A DNA stretch of 64,000 nt from Thiopseudomonas alkaliphila. Lineage in GTDB: Bacteria; Pseudomonadota; Gammaproteobacteria; Pseudomonadales; Pseudomonadaceae. Of the stretch, positions 1 through 11,092 are shown one piece after another. Every line of letters starts with the position of its first letter. Position 1 is the stretch's first letter. Location: contig NZ_CP012358.1 in NCBI RefSeq assembly GCF_001267175.1, positions 1,280,501 to 1,344,500 of the forward strand, read 5' to 3'. A program made the translations under genes and the position numbers. The notes under the pieces were generated by a model, which made no database searches, was not told the origin of the DNA, and worked only from the letters and a program-made list of their open reading frames with translations.

Positions 1-1152
<1,152 letters not shown>

Positions 1153-1175
1153 TCAGTCTGTCTCGACAGACCTCA

Positions 1176-2360
1176 TTAATTAATCGGTTGAACCGTCCAG
1201 TCGCTGCCTTGCTTTACTAGCTGCTGCTTGCAATGTGCAGCTGCAGCATCGGCAACCGTCTGTCCAGATAAGGCTTGCACTACACGCACGCCCTCTCGGC
1301 GCAAGCGTAAAATGGTTTGCCAAAGCGCCGGATCAGCTTCCAATGGTGCCCAAACGCCTTCTAGCGCACTTGGTTGCACACCATTACCTAGGCTCACCAA
1401 GGTTTTTAAGTCGGTTGAAAATCCAGTGGCCGGGCGGGCACGTCCAAACACCGCGCCAATATCATCGTAGCGTCCACCTTGGGCGATTGATTGCCCAACG
1501 CTCGGTACAAAGGCGGCAAATACCACGCCGGTATGATAGTGATAACCCCGTAACTCACTGAGATCAAAATACAGTGGTAACTCAGGAAAACGTTCGGTTA
1601 AAGCATCAGCCACCGCAATTAACTCGCGTAACGCTTGCTGCACTTCCGCAGAAGCCGATTGCAGGATAGTTTGCGCAGCATTCAAAACTTCACGGCCACC
1701 GCAGAGCTGACCTAAGGCATTAAACATTGCCGCTAATTCAGGCGCTAAGTCAGCGGTTAAGGCCCGCACTTCACTTACGGCTTTACGCTGCAAGGCATCA
1801 AATAATTGCTCTTCAGTTATCGCTGAGAGCTGTGCAGCCTGCACTAATCCACGATAAATACCGACATGCCCTAAATCCATATGGACATCGGCCACTTTGA
1901 CCGAGTCTAAGGTTTCTAGCATCAGGCTAATCACTTCAATATCCGCCGCTACGCTAGCATCGCCATAGAGCTCGGCACCAATTTGAATGGGGCTACGTGA
2001 AGTAGTCATGGCCCGTGGTTTAGCATGCACTACACTGCCAGCGTAGCAAAAGCGGGCAGGTCCTGCTTGACGCAGACTATGCGCATCAAGACGCGCTACC
2101 TGTGGAGTAATATCGGCGCGAAAACCCATTTGTCGGCCAGAGTGAGGATCTGTCACTTTAAAGGTACGCAGCGCAAGATCTTGACCTGCACCAGTTAATA
2201 AGGACTCCAGAAACTCAATATGCGGAGTCACAATAAACTCATACCCCCAAGCCCGAAACAGGTCTAAGACTTGACGCCTTGCTGTTTCTACTAAGCTTGC
2301 TTCTGTAGGCAGTACCTCTTCAATGCCATCTGGCAAGAGCCAACGCTCAACGGTTGCCAT
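1176..2360 (-). CDS. hisZ: ATP phosphoribosyltransferase regulatory subunit HisZ
   Basis: HisZ is a catalytically inactive histidyl-tRNA synthetase paralogue that binds short-form HisG and lets it respond to histidine in the first step of histidine synthesis. At 394 residues it has the class II synthetase-like core ([16 protein letters not shown] near residue 77 and a C-terminal [21 protein letters not shown] stretch, quoted here in part) but no anticodon-binding domain, which separates it from HisRS. The ATG at 2360 has a good AGGAAGG ribosome site. It lies between hflC and purA, and a terminator separates it from hflC, so it probably has its own promoter in 2361-2470. Confidence 0.95.
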   Translation of the reverse strand: MATVERWLLPDGIEEVLPTEASLVETARRQVLDLFRAWGYEFIVTPHIEFLESLLTGAGQDLALRTFKVTDPHSGRQMGFRADITPQVARLDAHSLRQAGPARFCYAGSVVHAKPRAMTTSRSPIQIGAELYGDASVAADIEVISLMLETLDSVKVADVHMDLGHVGIYRGLVQAAQLSAITEEQLFDALQRKAVSEVRALTADLAPELAAMFNALGQLCGGREVLNAAQTILQSASAEVQQALRELIAVADALTERFPELPLYFDLSELRGYHYHTGVVFAAFVPSVGQSIAQGGRYDDIGAVFGRARPATGFSTDLKTLVSLGNGVQPSALEGVWAPLEADPALWQTILRLRREGVRVVQALSGQTVADAAAAHCKQQLVKQGSDWTVQPIN

Positions 2361-2474
2361 TCCACCTTCCTCTCTTGTTTGACTAACAATTTAGCCTATC
2401 GAATTCAGGATTTTTCACGCTGCATTTAATCAACAATTTCTGCTCTGGCTAACTTAAGTTAACTCGTCACACGC

Positions 2475-2498
2475 AAAAAAGCCGGGGTTTTCCCCGGC
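2475..2498 (-). terminator. Rho-independent terminator after hflC
   Basis: A 7-bp GC-only stem (GCCGGGG / CCCCGGC) with a four-base loop is followed on the minus strand by six T residues. It lies between the hflC stop and hisZ and probably ends the hflX-hflK-hflC transcript. Confidence 0.9.
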
Positions 2499-2593
2499 TG
2501 CTGCATCATAGCATGTTTTTTCTAGGTTTTTAGTGCTGTTCGATGACTGTCAAAAAATATTCAACGCCAACTCAGCCCATAACCTTGTAGCGC

Positions 2594-3463
2594 TTAGTGC
2601 TTAGCCTTATCTAAATACTGAAAAAACTCGCTATCAGGACTTAACACCAAGATATCGCTCTTGTCGCCAAAGCTCTCGCGATAGGCTTGCAAGCTACGAA
2701 TGAAGCCATAAAACTCAGGATCTTGATTAAACGACTGGGCATAAATCGAAGTCGCTTTTGCATCACCAGCACCGCGCACCTCTTCGGCTTCACGATACGC
2801 TTCAGCCAAGATAACGCGGCGTTGACGGTCTGCGTCAGCGCGGATACCTTCAGCCAATTCACGACCTTTCGCACGGTGCTCACGGGCCTCACGCTCGCGC
2901 TCAGTGCTCATCCGCTCGAATACACTCAGGTTAACTTCTTTCGGCAAGTCAATTGCTTTGACTCGCACATCAATGACTTCAATGCCGAGCTCTTTACGCG
3001 CCATGCGATCTAAGGATGCAGTGATATCTGCCATCAATTCATCCCGCTGTCCTGAAACCACCTCATGCAGCGTACGTTTACCAAACTGGTCACGCAAACC
3101 GGCTTCTAATCGGCGTGATAAACGCTCATCAGCTACCTGTTTCGAACCTGAAGTACCGGTATAGAACCGCTCTGCATCTGCCACTCGCCATTTAGCAAAG
3201 GCATCCACCATGACCGCTTTTTTCTCTAAGGTTAAAAAGCGTTGAGTCGTAGAATCCAGTGTCAGTAAACGCCCATCAAACTTACGGACTTGGTTCATAA
3301 TCGGAATTTTTACATGCAAACCCGGTTTCAGATCCGGCTCTACAACCCGTCCAAATTGCAGTAATACACCGCGCTCAGTTTGCGAGATGATATAAAAACT
3401 ATTCATCCCAACGATCAGTAAAATAGCGGCTACTACTAAGCCCGCAATGCTCTTATTGCTCAT
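2594..3463 (-). CDS. hflC: Protease modulator HflC (SPFH/prohibitin family)
   Basis: HflC pairs with HflK in a large inner-membrane assembly that encloses and restrains the FtsH protease. The 289-residue protein has one N-terminal membrane anchor (about residues 5-25), an SPFH/prohibitin domain from about 28 to 200, and a charged helical segment (EREREAREHRAKGRELAEG) typical of the oligomerising coiled coil. Its ATG overlaps the hflK stop by one base (TAATG), so translation is probably coupled. A terminator follows about 95 bases downstream. Confidence 0.96.
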   Translation of the reverse strand: MSNKSIAGLVVAAILLIVGMNSFYIISQTERGVLLQFGRVVEPDLKPGLHVKIPIMNQVRKFDGRLLTLDSTTQRFLTLEKKAVMVDAFAKWRVADAERFYTGTSGSKQVADERLSRRLEAGLRDQFGKRTLHEVVSGQRDELMADITASLDRMARKELGIEVIDVRVKAIDLPKEVNLSVFERMSTEREREAREHRAKGRELAEGIRADADRQRRVILAEAYREAEEVRGAGDAKATSIYAQSFNQDPEFYGFIRSLQAYRESFGDKSDILVLSPDSEFFQYLDKAKH

Positions 3464-4659
3464 TAGCGACGCTCCCTAACGCGTGTATTAATCGTAGAAG
3501 ATGGCACCTCAACTGGAGCTCTTACATTGGAGCTAGAGGTACGCGGCGCTGACTCACTTGAATAACTATCACGTGGTGCGGCTTTTTGTTCCTGTAACAT
3601 CTTATCCAGCGGTAAGTACAGCAAGCTGTTTTTACCCTGATCACCTGACATCAGTACTTTACTGGTGTTACCTAACACGTCTTGCATGGTTTCAATATAC
3701 AAACGCTGACGGGTAACTTCAGGTGCTTTACGGTACTCAGCAACCAACTGATTAAAACGCTGCGCCTCACCTTCTGCACGGGCAATCACTTCATCGCGGT
3801 AACCATTGGCATCTTCTAGGATACGCTGCGCTTGACCACGGGCTTCTGGCACCACGCCATTGGCATAGGTTTCCGCTTGGTTTTTCTCCCGCTGTTCATC
3901 TTCTCGGGCACGAATCACATCGTCAAAGGCTTCCTGCACTTCACGCGGTGCCTGAGCATTCTGCACGTTAACCTGGGTAACCGTAATACCCGTCTGATAT
4001 TGATCTAAGAAACGCTGTAAGCGCACCTTAGTTTCCTCTGCCAGCACCTCACGCCCTTCAGTTAGCACTTGATCCATCGCGGTAGAACCCACCACATGGC
4101 GCAATGCACTATCGGTAGCGTGCTGTAAACTAATCTCTGGCTGATCCACCCGCAATACGAAATCTTCTAGATTAGAAATCTTGTACTGTACGGTCAGTGG
4201 CACTTCAATAATGTTTTCGTCCTCCGTTAGCATCTGCCCTTGCTTACTGTAGGCACGCTCACGGGTTACGTTAGTTTGGTACTTACGATCAATCGGTGGG
4301 AAATAAATATGCAAGCCCGCACCGACAGTTTCATGGTATTTACCAAGACGCAAAATCACTGCTTGTTCTTGCTCATCGACCGAGTACACCGCTTGAGTTA
4401 ACCAAAAGCCGACCAGTAATAAACCACCTAGCAGAAATACCGTTTTGCTGCTGCCGGGGCCTTTACGACCACCGCCACCACCGTTGCCGGTTTTTTTCTT
4501 ACCAAAAATACTGGTGACATTATCTTGCAGCTTACGGAAAGCCTCATCTAAGTCTGGCGGTCCTTGACGATCCTTGTTTTTATCTTTATCAGATCTTGGT
4601 TTACCCCAAGGATCTTGGTCGTTTTTGTTCGAGTTACCACCCGGCTCATTCCAGGCCAT
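3463..4659 (-). CDS. hflK: FtsH protease activity modulator HflK
   Basis: Partner of HflC in the membrane complex that controls FtsH. The N-terminus (MAWNEPGGNSN) is the one conserved in Pseudomonas HflK. It is followed by a Gly/Lys-rich cytoplasmic tail, a transmembrane helix near residues 75-95, an SPFH domain, and a Ser/Arg-rich end. A GTG four codons upstream at 4671 is in frame, but it is part of the purine-rich GGTGGAGAAGG ribosome site of the ATG at 4659, so 4659 is chosen. The length of 398 residues is normal. Start certainty is high, function certainty very high. Confidence 0.95.
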   Translation of the reverse strand: MAWNEPGGNSNKNDQDPWGKPRSDKDKNKDRQGPPDLDEAFRKLQDNVTSIFGKKKTGNGGGGGRKGPGSSKTVFLLGGLLLVGFWLTQAVYSVDEQEQAVILRLGKYHETVGAGLHIYFPPIDRKYQTNVTRERAYSKQGQMLTEDENIIEVPLTVQYKISNLEDFVLRVDQPEISLQHATDSALRHVVGSTAMDQVLTEGREVLAEETKVRLQRFLDQYQTGITVTQVNVQNAQAPREVQEAFDDVIRAREDEQREKNQAETYANGVVPEARGQAQRILEDANGYRDEVIARAEGEAQRFNQLVAEYRKAPEVTRQRLYIETMQDVLGNTSKVLMSGDQGKNSLLYLPLDKMLQEQKAAPRDSYSSESAPRTSSSNVRAPVEVPSSTINTRVRERR

Positions 4660-4759
4660 AGCCTTCTCCACCTAACAAAAGTAATTTCAGTGCAGGGTTA
4701 ACCCACACCCAGAAAATTTTCTAAATGATACAGAGACTTATCTCGCTACACACCCGTTT

Positions 4760-6064
4760 TCAGTGACTCTTTGTATATTCTTGTAAAAAAGTCTCGGCCG
4801 CTAGCCCTTCATGGCTTAATAAGCGATTCAGCTCCACTCGTGCAATTCGTATATCAACTACGCTTTGGCCCTGCTCGTCATAATGCTCCTGCACAATGGC
4901 TTGCAGATCAAACAGCTTAGCGCGCAAACGACTTAACTGTTGGGGCAAGACTAAGGTTGTAACCACCAAGTCATCGACCAACAACTCTTGCATAGCCTGA
5001 ATCAGTAGCTCTATTCCCTGCCCACTTTGCGCCGACAACCATACCCGCTCAGGCTTCCCCTCGGCATTGCGCTGGATATGGGGTTCGATCTGCGTCAAGG
5101 TGTCAATTTTGTTATACACCTCCAGCAGAGTTACCTGATCAGCGTCAATCTCATGCAGCACCTCTAGCACCTGTTCGATTTGTTCTTGCCGCTCTTCAGC
5201 ACCAGCGTCAATTACATGCAACAATAAGTCAGCGGCAGCCGACTCTTCAAGGGTGGCACGAAATGATTCGACTAGCTTGTGCGGTAAATGGCGAATAAAA
5301 CCGACGGTGTCAGCTAAAGTAATCGCTCCTACATCAGCCAACTCAACACGCCTTACCGTAGGATCAAGGGTGGCAAATAACTGATCGGCAGCATAGACCC
5401 CAGACTCGGTCAGACGATTGAATAACGTTGACTTACCGGCGTTGGTATAGCCCACCAAGGATACAGCGGGCATTTCTGCTCGTTTACGCGCCCGCCGAGC
5501 CAAATCACGCTGATTACGCACCTTTTCTAAACGGGCTTTAATTTGTCGAACCCGTATCCGTAACAGACGACGATCCGTTTCCAGCTGGGTTTCCCCAGGA
5601 CCACGCAACCCAATTCCCCCTTGCTGCCGACTCAGATCTGTACGGCTACGCACTAAACGGGTGCTGATATGCTCTAGCTGAGCCAATTCAACTTGCAACT
5701 TACCCTCATGGGTGTAAGCGCGCTGGGCAAAAATATCTAAAATTAAGCCAATGCGATCGATGACGCGGCAGCCCAGTGCCTGCTCTAGGTTACGCTCTTG
5801 GCTGGGCGTTAGGGCATGGTTAAAAATGACTAAGTCAGCCTCATACAGCTGCACTAACTGCGCGATCTCATCAACCTTACCCGCACCAATTAAAAAGCGC
5901 GCGGTAAATTGCGGGCGATGCACAGTAACAAAATGTGCTATGTGCGCGCCCGCTGATCTCACTAAGTCTTGAAACTCATCTGGATCTTCACGCGCTGCTG
6001 GATCGTAATTATCTAAATGAACTAATAATGCGGCTTCACGAACAGCAGCGTCAGCGTTACTCAA
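4760..6064 (-). CDS. hflX: Ribosome-associated GTPase HflX
   Basis: HflX splits stalled or hibernating 70S ribosomes, notably during heat stress. The 434-residue protein has the N-terminal HflX domain, the glycine-rich linker GIGLRGPGETQLETD (about 151-165), then a G domain with G1 GYTNAGKS at 205-212, DTVG (G3) at 252-255 and NKID (G4) near 316. It starts 18 bases after hfq and precedes hflK, the classical hfq-hflX-hflK-hflC order. The roughly 100-base gap to hflK shows no terminator. Confidence 0.97.
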   Translation of the reverse strand: MSNADAAVREAALLVHLDNYDPAAREDPDEFQDLVRSAGAHIAHFVTVHRPQFTARFLIGAGKVDEIAQLVQLYEADLVIFNHALTPSQERNLEQALGCRVIDRIGLILDIFAQRAYTHEGKLQVELAQLEHISTRLVRSRTDLSRQQGGIGLRGPGETQLETDRRLLRIRVRQIKARLEKVRNQRDLARRARKRAEMPAVSLVGYTNAGKSTLFNRLTESGVYAADQLFATLDPTVRRVELADVGAITLADTVGFIRHLPHKLVESFRATLEESAAADLLLHVIDAGAEERQEQIEQVLEVLHEIDADQVTLLEVYNKIDTLTQIEPHIQRNAEGKPERVWLSAQSGQGIELLIQAMQELLVDDLVVTTLVLPQQLSRLRAKLFDLQAIVQEHYDEQGQSVVDIRIARVELNRLLSHEGLAAETFLQEYTKSH

Positions 6065-6082
6065 TGAGACACCTCGGTAAAA

Positions 6083-6331
<249 letters not shown>

Positions 6332-6390
6332 TTACTCCTAAGGATGATTTATATAAGTGGCAAATAAACTATTGTATCCAAGCCTGCAGC

Positions 6391-7335
6391 TTACATGGTG
6401 GAAGCTTGGATGATTTTCAAGGCTGCAGATAAATTGTCTTTAGCTAAACTGTCTAACCAGTTCACTTCAGGCCAGCTTCTAAGCCAAGTAAATTGACGCT
6501 TTGCTAACTGCCGAGTGGCAATTATGCCGCGCTCTACCATTTCAGAATAATCATACTCGCCCTCTAAATACTTCCAAACCTGTCGATACCCCACAGATCG
6601 CATAGAAGGTAGCTCTAAATGTAAATCTGAACGCTGCCTGAGCGCTTCGACCTCTTCAATAAAGCCTTGTTCCAACATCAACTGAAAGCGTAAGGCAATT
6701 CGTTGATGTAACACAGCTCGTTCTTGAGGCGCTAATGCAATACAGGACACAGTATACGGTAATTGGCGCTGGCTGTGTGCTTGTTGCTGATGATGCTCGG
6801 TTAAGGTTTTTCCGCTGACTCGCCATACCTCTAGAGCCCGCATAATACGCTGTTTATCGTTCGCATCAATTCTTGCGGCCGCTGCCGGATCAATGCTTAA
6901 CAATTGCTGATATAACTTAGCGAGCCCATCCTGCTCAATTTCTTGCTCTAATTGCTGACGCGTTGGCTCATCGGCTGGGGGCATATTGGCTAAGCCCTCT
7001 TGTAAAGCCTTAAAGTAAAGCATGGTCCCACCCACCAAGACCGGCAAGCGCCCCTGCTCGGTTGCTTGCTGCATCAAAGGCAGCGCATCCTGACAAAACT
7101 GAGCCGCCGAGTAACTTTCTAGCGGATCAAGAATATCAACCAGCTGATGGGGGTAACGTGCCAACAGCTTAGGCTCAGGCTTAGCTGTACCAATATCCAT
7201 GCCTCGATAAATCAGTGCCGAATCGACACTAATCAATTCAACTGGCAAATACTCGGCCAAAGCAATCGCCAAGTCAGTTTTACCAGAGGCCGTGGGGCCG
7301 GCAATAAATACTGCCGGCGGTAAGGAGTGCGGCAT
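6391..7335 (-). CDS. miaA: tRNA dimethylallyltransferase MiaA
   Basis: Adds a dimethylallyl group from DMAPP to A37 of tRNAs reading UNN codons. The 314-residue protein opens with the P-loop GPTASGKT (13-20) and carries the [16 protein letters not shown] substrate-binding stretch, both diagnostic. It lies 8 bases after the YajG-like lipoprotein gene and upstream of hfq. In P. putida a miaA mutation disturbs attenuation of the trp genes, which is relevant to the trp leader found at 59.3 kb in this window. Confidence 0.97.
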   Translation of the reverse strand: MPHSLPPAVFIAGPTASGKTDLAIALAEYLPVELISVDSALIYRGMDIGTAKPEPKLLARYPHQLVDILDPLESYSAAQFCQDALPLMQQATEQGRLPVLVGGTMLYFKALQEGLANMPPADEPTRQQLEQEIEQDGLAKLYQQLLSIDPAAAARIDANDKQRIMRALEVWRVSGKTLTEHHQQQAHSQRQLPYTVSCIALAPQERAVLHQRIALRFQLMLEQGFIEEVEALRQRSDLHLELPSMRSVGYRQVWKYLEGEYDYSEMVERGIIATRQLAKRQFTWLRSWPEVNWLDSLAKDNLSAALKIIQASTM

Positions 7336-7343
7336 GCTTAACT

Positions 7344-7922
7344 CTACTCGGCCAGCAAGCGGCTAACCGCTTGATCTTTAAACACACGCTGCAGCGCATC
7401 ACTTAGCACTTCACTGAGCAGTTTTTCATTGGCAGCTGCACTAGGTGCGGTAGCAAATCCTTGACTCATGCTAGCAGCATAGCGTCCGCTGTAACGACGC
7501 CCACGGTTTTCTACGTCCACTTGGAAGGTTGCACTCACATTCGCCTTACTGCCAACGCCACTGCTAGCAGGAACCTTATAGGACAACTCTTTAAGGGTCA
7601 GCAATAACTGCGCGCCTTGATGTACTTGCACGCCTGGATTAAAGCCTTGGGCGCGTAACGCAACATCCGTTTCAGCTTGTAAACGAGGTAATAGTCGCTG
7701 GCCATCAACACGAATCAAGCTGGTATTTGGATACGCACCACCGCGTGAGCCAACCACATCAGTTGAGCGTCCATCCACCACCCGCACCTGTACCGCTTGG
7801 CCTTGGGCTACTCGTGCAAAATCAGCCTGAATCCGTGGCGCTGGAGTAATCTGCTGCGGACTTAGACCACAGCCCACTAACGCAAACGACAGCATTACCG
7901 CCAAAATTACTTGTTTTTTCAT
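7344..7922 (-). CDS. YajG-like putative lipoprotein
   Basis: A 192-residue protein with a lipoprotein signal peptide: MKKQ, a hydrophobic stretch, then the lipobox LVGC with the acylated Cys near residue 18. The rest resembles the YajG family of outer-membrane-associated lipoproteins of unknown role ([29 protein letters not shown], then [11 protein letters not shown]). An in-frame ATG exists at 7934, but the ATG at 7922 has a GGAG six bases ahead and begins a proper signal peptide. It is the first gene before miaA, where Pseudomonas normally has mutL. The family call is moderate and no function is proposed. Confidence 0.7.
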   Translation of the reverse strand: MKKQVILAVMLSFALVGCGLSPQQITPAPRIQADFARVAQGQAVQVRVVDGRSTDVVGSRGGAYPNTSLIRVDGQRLLPRLQAETDVALRAQGFNPGVQVHQGAQLLLTLKELSYKVPASSGVGSKANVSATFQVDVENRGRRYSGRYAASMSQGFATAPSAAANEKLLSEVLSDALQRVFKDQAVSRLLAE

Positions 7923-8010
7923 CGCGTACTCCATCCGATTAGTGACAGTCTTAGACGCACGTCAAACCGCGCGGCCAATCAGGCCAATCAATTAAAAATA
8001 ACCTGTGCAA

Positions 8011-8040
8011 AGTATACCTAACTCCCGTGGCCACTGACAA
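8011..8040 (-). promoter_or_regulatory. Putative sigma-70 promoter for lipoprotein-miaA-hfq
   Basis: On the minus strand TTGTCA (8035-8040) and TATACT (8011-8016) are separated by 18 bases, about 90 bases upstream of the lipoprotein start. This is a good match to the sigma-70 consensus and correctly oriented. Confidence 0.55.
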
Positions 8041-8405
8041 AAAAGCACAAGCCGACCCTAGGTTTTATGCTAAGAAAGCGGCATTTACTACTTTCGACTA
8101 AACTTTTTTCCCAGACAATGATCGTTTTTTATATTTTCATCGCTATAATTGCTTCTATATTTTTAAAATATGACTTACCAGCCAAAATAGCGTGATGAGC
8201 CTCCACCAATGCTATTTTTCTAATGTAAGCCCTTGAAAACACACTGAATGATTGGGTGTTTTTAGTAGAATATCCTTACCTTAAGTTTCAACCTCATGAC
8301 GAGTTACTAGGTATCTACACTATAGGTCCGCTATTCCATAAGATTGCGGGATACAGTTTCACAACTTCAAAAGAGTGTGGCAAACCATGAAAAGTTTGGC
8401 AGCAA
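8041..8405. other. Intergenic region before mqo, no gene recognised
   Basis: An AT-rich non-coding stretch between the divergent lipoprotein and mqo genes. A TATAAT hexamer at 8144-8149 on the plus strand has no good -35 partner. A second -10-like TACACTATAG string lies near 8320. A 17-codon ORF (ATG at 8388, ending TGA about 8441, MKSLAASCSTSPPRRCY) overlaps the leader structure and has only a weak ribosome site. I see no protein-coding gene of normal size. Confidence 0.5.
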
Positions 8406-8464
8406 GTTGTTCCACCAGCCCTCCAAGGCGTTGTTACTGAACAACCTAACAACCCCCTTTTTTT
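8406..8464 (+). promoter_or_regulatory. Possible structured leader of mqo
   Basis: Two GTTGTT copies (8406-8411, 8430-8435) and two AACAAC copies (8440-8445, 8448-8453) can form mutually exclusive hairpins. The closest pair makes a 6-bp stem with an ACTG loop. GTTGTTC at 8406-8412 can instead pair with GAACAAC at 8439-8445. A C5T7 run at 8453-8464 follows, about 35 bases before the mqo start. It could be an attenuator or a weak terminator. This is inference from base pairing only. Confidence 0.35.
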
Positions 8465-8499
8465 GTACAGTTATCTAACTGCTTTTCGGAGACAGGCTA

Positions 8500-9990
8500 A
8501 TGGCGCAACACAATCAAACCTCTCTAGATGTACTTCTTATCGGTGCCGGCATTATGAGCTCAACCCTCGCCGTGCTATTAAAAGAATTGGATCCCAGCTT
8601 ACGCTTAGAAATCGTTGAGCAGATGCAAGATGGCGCTTTAGAAAGCTCTAATCCATGGAACAACGCAGGTACCGGACATGCTGCACTGTGCGAACTTAAC
8701 TACACACCACAAGCAGCTGATGGCAGCATTAACATTAGTAAAGCATTAGATATTAACGCCAAATTTGAAGAGTCTAAGCAGTTCTGGGCACACCTAGTGG
8801 AAACCGGCACCTTCGGTAATCCACAAACCTTTATCACGCCTGTACCGCACCTTAGCTTTGTTAACAACCCCAAAGATATCGACTTTCTACAAAAGCGCGC
8901 CGAGCTATTAAAACAGCATCACGCCTTTGAGCATATGGAGTTCACCACCGATCACTCCCAATTGCGCCAATGGATTCCATTAATGATGGAAGGTCGTAAC
9001 GCTGATGAAACCTTAGCTGCGACTCGCGTAAAAGGCGGCTCAGATGTCAACTTTGGTGGGCTAACCAAGCAACTCTTAGCCTACTTAACCCAGCAACCTG
9101 AAGCGGCCCTTAGCTGTAATGAGCGCGTGATTAAAATTGAGCGTCAAGGCGAGCAATGGAAAGTCACCACTAAAAATTTGCAGTCAGGCACTAAGCGCAC
9201 CCTATTAGCTAAGTTCGTCTTTTTAGGTGCGGGCGGTGGCGCACTGCCCTTGCTGCAAATGTCTGGCATCCCTGAAAGTAAAGGCTACGGCGGTTTCCCA
9301 GTGAGTGGCCAATGGCTACGCTGCGACAACCCTGAAGTTGTCGAAAAACATCGCGCTAAAGTCTATAGCCAAGCTTCGGTGGGTGCCCCCCCCATGTCGG
9401 TCCCTCACTTAGATACCCGAGTAGTGGATGGTAATACTTCATTACTATTTGGCCCCTATGCTGGCTTCACCACTAAGTTCTTAAAATTTGGCTCCTTTAC
9501 TGACCTGCCACTTTCCATCCGTCTAGGCAATATTGGGCCGATGCTCTCTGTCGCCAAAGACAATATGGATCTGACTCGCTATCTAATCAGCGAAGTTATG
9601 CAGTCGATGGATCAGCGTTTAGAATCGTTGAAAAAATTCTATCCAACCCTCAATAAAGCCGACTGGCGTTTAGAAGTGGCAGGCCAACGCGTCCAAATCA
9701 TTAAGAAAGACCCTAAAAAAGGTGGCGTATTACAGTTTGGTACCGAGCTGGTTGCCTCACAAGATGGCTCCTTAGCCGCACTGCTAGGTGCTTCACCTGG
9801 TGCCTCAGTGACGGTTTCGATCATGCTTGAGCTGCTCGAACGCTGCTTCCCAGAGCAACTACAAAGCGCAGAGTGGCAAGCGAAGCTTGCGACGATCTTC
9901 CCCGCGCGCTTAGAAGCACTAAAAACCGATGCCGATCTTTATCGCAGCACCCAAGCACGCTCTAATCAGCTGCTCGGCCTAGACGCATAA
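8500..9990 (+). CDS. mqo: Malate:quinone oxidoreductase
   Basis: A peripheral membrane FAD enzyme that oxidises malate to oxaloacetate and passes electrons to quinone, serving the TCA cycle in place of or beside NAD-linked malate dehydrogenase. The 496-residue protein has the N-terminal FAD-binding GAGIMS (15-20), the family signature [20 protein letters not shown], and a C-terminal [13 protein letters not shown]. The ATG at 8500 is preceded by GGAG with eight bases spacing. It is monocistronic: a strong bidirectional terminator follows and the next gene is convergent. Confidence 0.97.
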   Translation: MAQHNQTSLDVLLIGAGIMSSTLAVLLKELDPSLRLEIVEQMQDGALESSNPWNNAGTGHAALCELNYTPQAADGSINISKALDINAKFEESKQFWAHLVETGTFGNPQTFITPVPHLSFVNNPKDIDFLQKRAELLKQHHAFEHMEFTTDHSQLRQWIPLMMEGRNADETLAATRVKGGSDVNFGGLTKQLLAYLTQQPEAALSCNERVIKIERQGEQWKVTTKNLQSGTKRTLLAKFVFLGAGGGALPLLQMSGIPESKGYGGFPVSGQWLRCDNPEVVEKHRAKVYSQASVGAPPMSVPHLDTRVVDGNTSLLFGPYAGFTTKFLKFGSFTDLPLSIRLGNIGPMLSVAKDNMDLTRYLISEVMQSMDQRLESLKKFYPTLNKADWRLEVAGQRVQIIKKDPKKGGVLQFGTELVASQDGSLAALLGASPGASVTVSIMLELLERCFPEQLQSAEWQAKLATIFPARLEALKTDADLYRSTQARSNQLLGLDA

Positions 9991-10022
9991 TCACGCGTTA
10001 CAGCTGCTTAGTAACATAAAAA

Positions 10023-10055
10023 AGCCCAAATTCATTACTGAATTTGGGCTTTTTA
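10023..10055. terminator. Bidirectional terminator between mqo and SDR gene
   Basis: A 12-bp perfect stem (AGCCCAAATTCA / TGAATTTGGGCT, loop TTAC) is flanked by an A run on the left and T5 on the right, so it can stop both mqo (plus) and the convergent SDR gene (minus). Confidence 0.92.
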
Positions 10056-10102
10056 TTAACTAGCAATCGCTGCTAAATAAGCGATCACTAGAGTTTAGGC
10101 GA

Positions 10103-10861
10103 TTACAGACGTAAACCACCATCTACTTCCAGCACACGACCGGTGAAGTAGTTGTTTTCAAAGATATAAGCGACTGAGTGAGCGATATCCTCCGGCTTAC
10201 CCATACGACGTAATGGAATACCTGAAGTCATCTTATCTAGCGCTTCCGGTTTCATACCTAAGGTCATTTCGGTTTCGATAAAGCCTGGTGCTACCGCACC
10301 CACACGAATTCCATAACGTGCTAATTCTTTAGCCCACACTACAGTGTCAGCCGCTACTGCTGCTTTAGCCGCAGAGTAGTTAGCTTGACCCATGTTACCT
10401 GCACGTGAAATTGAAGAAATATTAACGATGGTGCCTTCCGCTTTAATTTCGATCATTTTCGCTGCTACTTCACGGGTACATAAGAATACGCCAGTTAAGT
10501 TAACATCGATCACCGCCTGCCAGTTAGCGAGTGACATCTTAGTCATTTCGCCATCACGCACACGAATAGTTAAACCATCACGCAAGATACCAGCGTTGTT
10601 CACTAAACCATTTAACGTGCCAAAATCCGCTACCACCTGATTAACCATTTTGGTTACATCTTCTTCGTTAGCGACGTTACAGATATAAGCGCGCGCCTGG
10701 CTACCTGCAGCTTCACAGGCTGCTACAGACTCGTCTAAACGCTCTTGGTTTAAGTCAACTAATGCTAACTTGGCGCCCTTACCTGCAAGGTAAGCACCCA
10801 TCGCGCGGCCAAGGCCTTGACCACCACCAGTAACAATAATGACCTTATCTTTAAGTTCCAT
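10103..10861 (-). CDS. SDR-family 3-oxoacyl-ACP reductase-like oxidoreductase
   Basis: A 252-residue classical short-chain dehydrogenase/reductase. It has the cofactor motif TGGGQGLG (11-18), NNAG (88-91), the catalytic Ser in NISS (about 149-150), and Tyr162-x3-Lys166. The C-terminal GFIETEMT and VLEVDGGLRL segments are FabG-like. An insertion (RDGLTIRVRDGEMTKM) after NNAG is typical of a Pseudomonas SDR subgroup annotated as a FabG homologue. There is no acyl carrier or fab neighbour, so the substrate is unknown and it is probably not the essential FabG. It stands alone, convergent with mqo. Confidence 0.85.
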   Translation of the reverse strand: MELKDKVIIVTGGGQGLGRAMGAYLAGKGAKLALVDLNQERLDESVAACEAAGSQARAYICNVANEEDVTKMVNQVVADFGTLNGLVNNAGILRDGLTIRVRDGEMTKMSLANWQAVIDVNLTGVFLCTREVAAKMIEIKAEGTIVNISSISRAGNMGQANYSAAKAAVAADTVVWAKELARYGIRVGAVAPGFIETEMTLGMKPEALDKMTSGIPLRRMGKPEDIAHSVAYIFENNYFTGRVLEVDGGLRL

Positions 10862-11092
10862 TGCGATTCCTTAAGTTAATGTTGTGAATAATAGCGTCAG
10901 TAGGCAATTACCTTTGATACTGCACATGCCTTGACTACTGAATGTATATGGCGCTGTATTTTGCTTAGCACAAGCCTTATGCCCGCAGCAGCCGGAAAAA
11001 TTATCAAGTATCATAGCACTGTTTATTTGACTCAGTTAATCATTAATACCTAAGAATTACTGTTTTCACTATATAAAGCTAGGATAAGTACT

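Noticed and set aside
4711..4722. 12-base palindrome AGAAAATTTTCT between hflX and hflK
   Set aside because: AT-only core and short. Expected by chance in such DNA; no associated motif.
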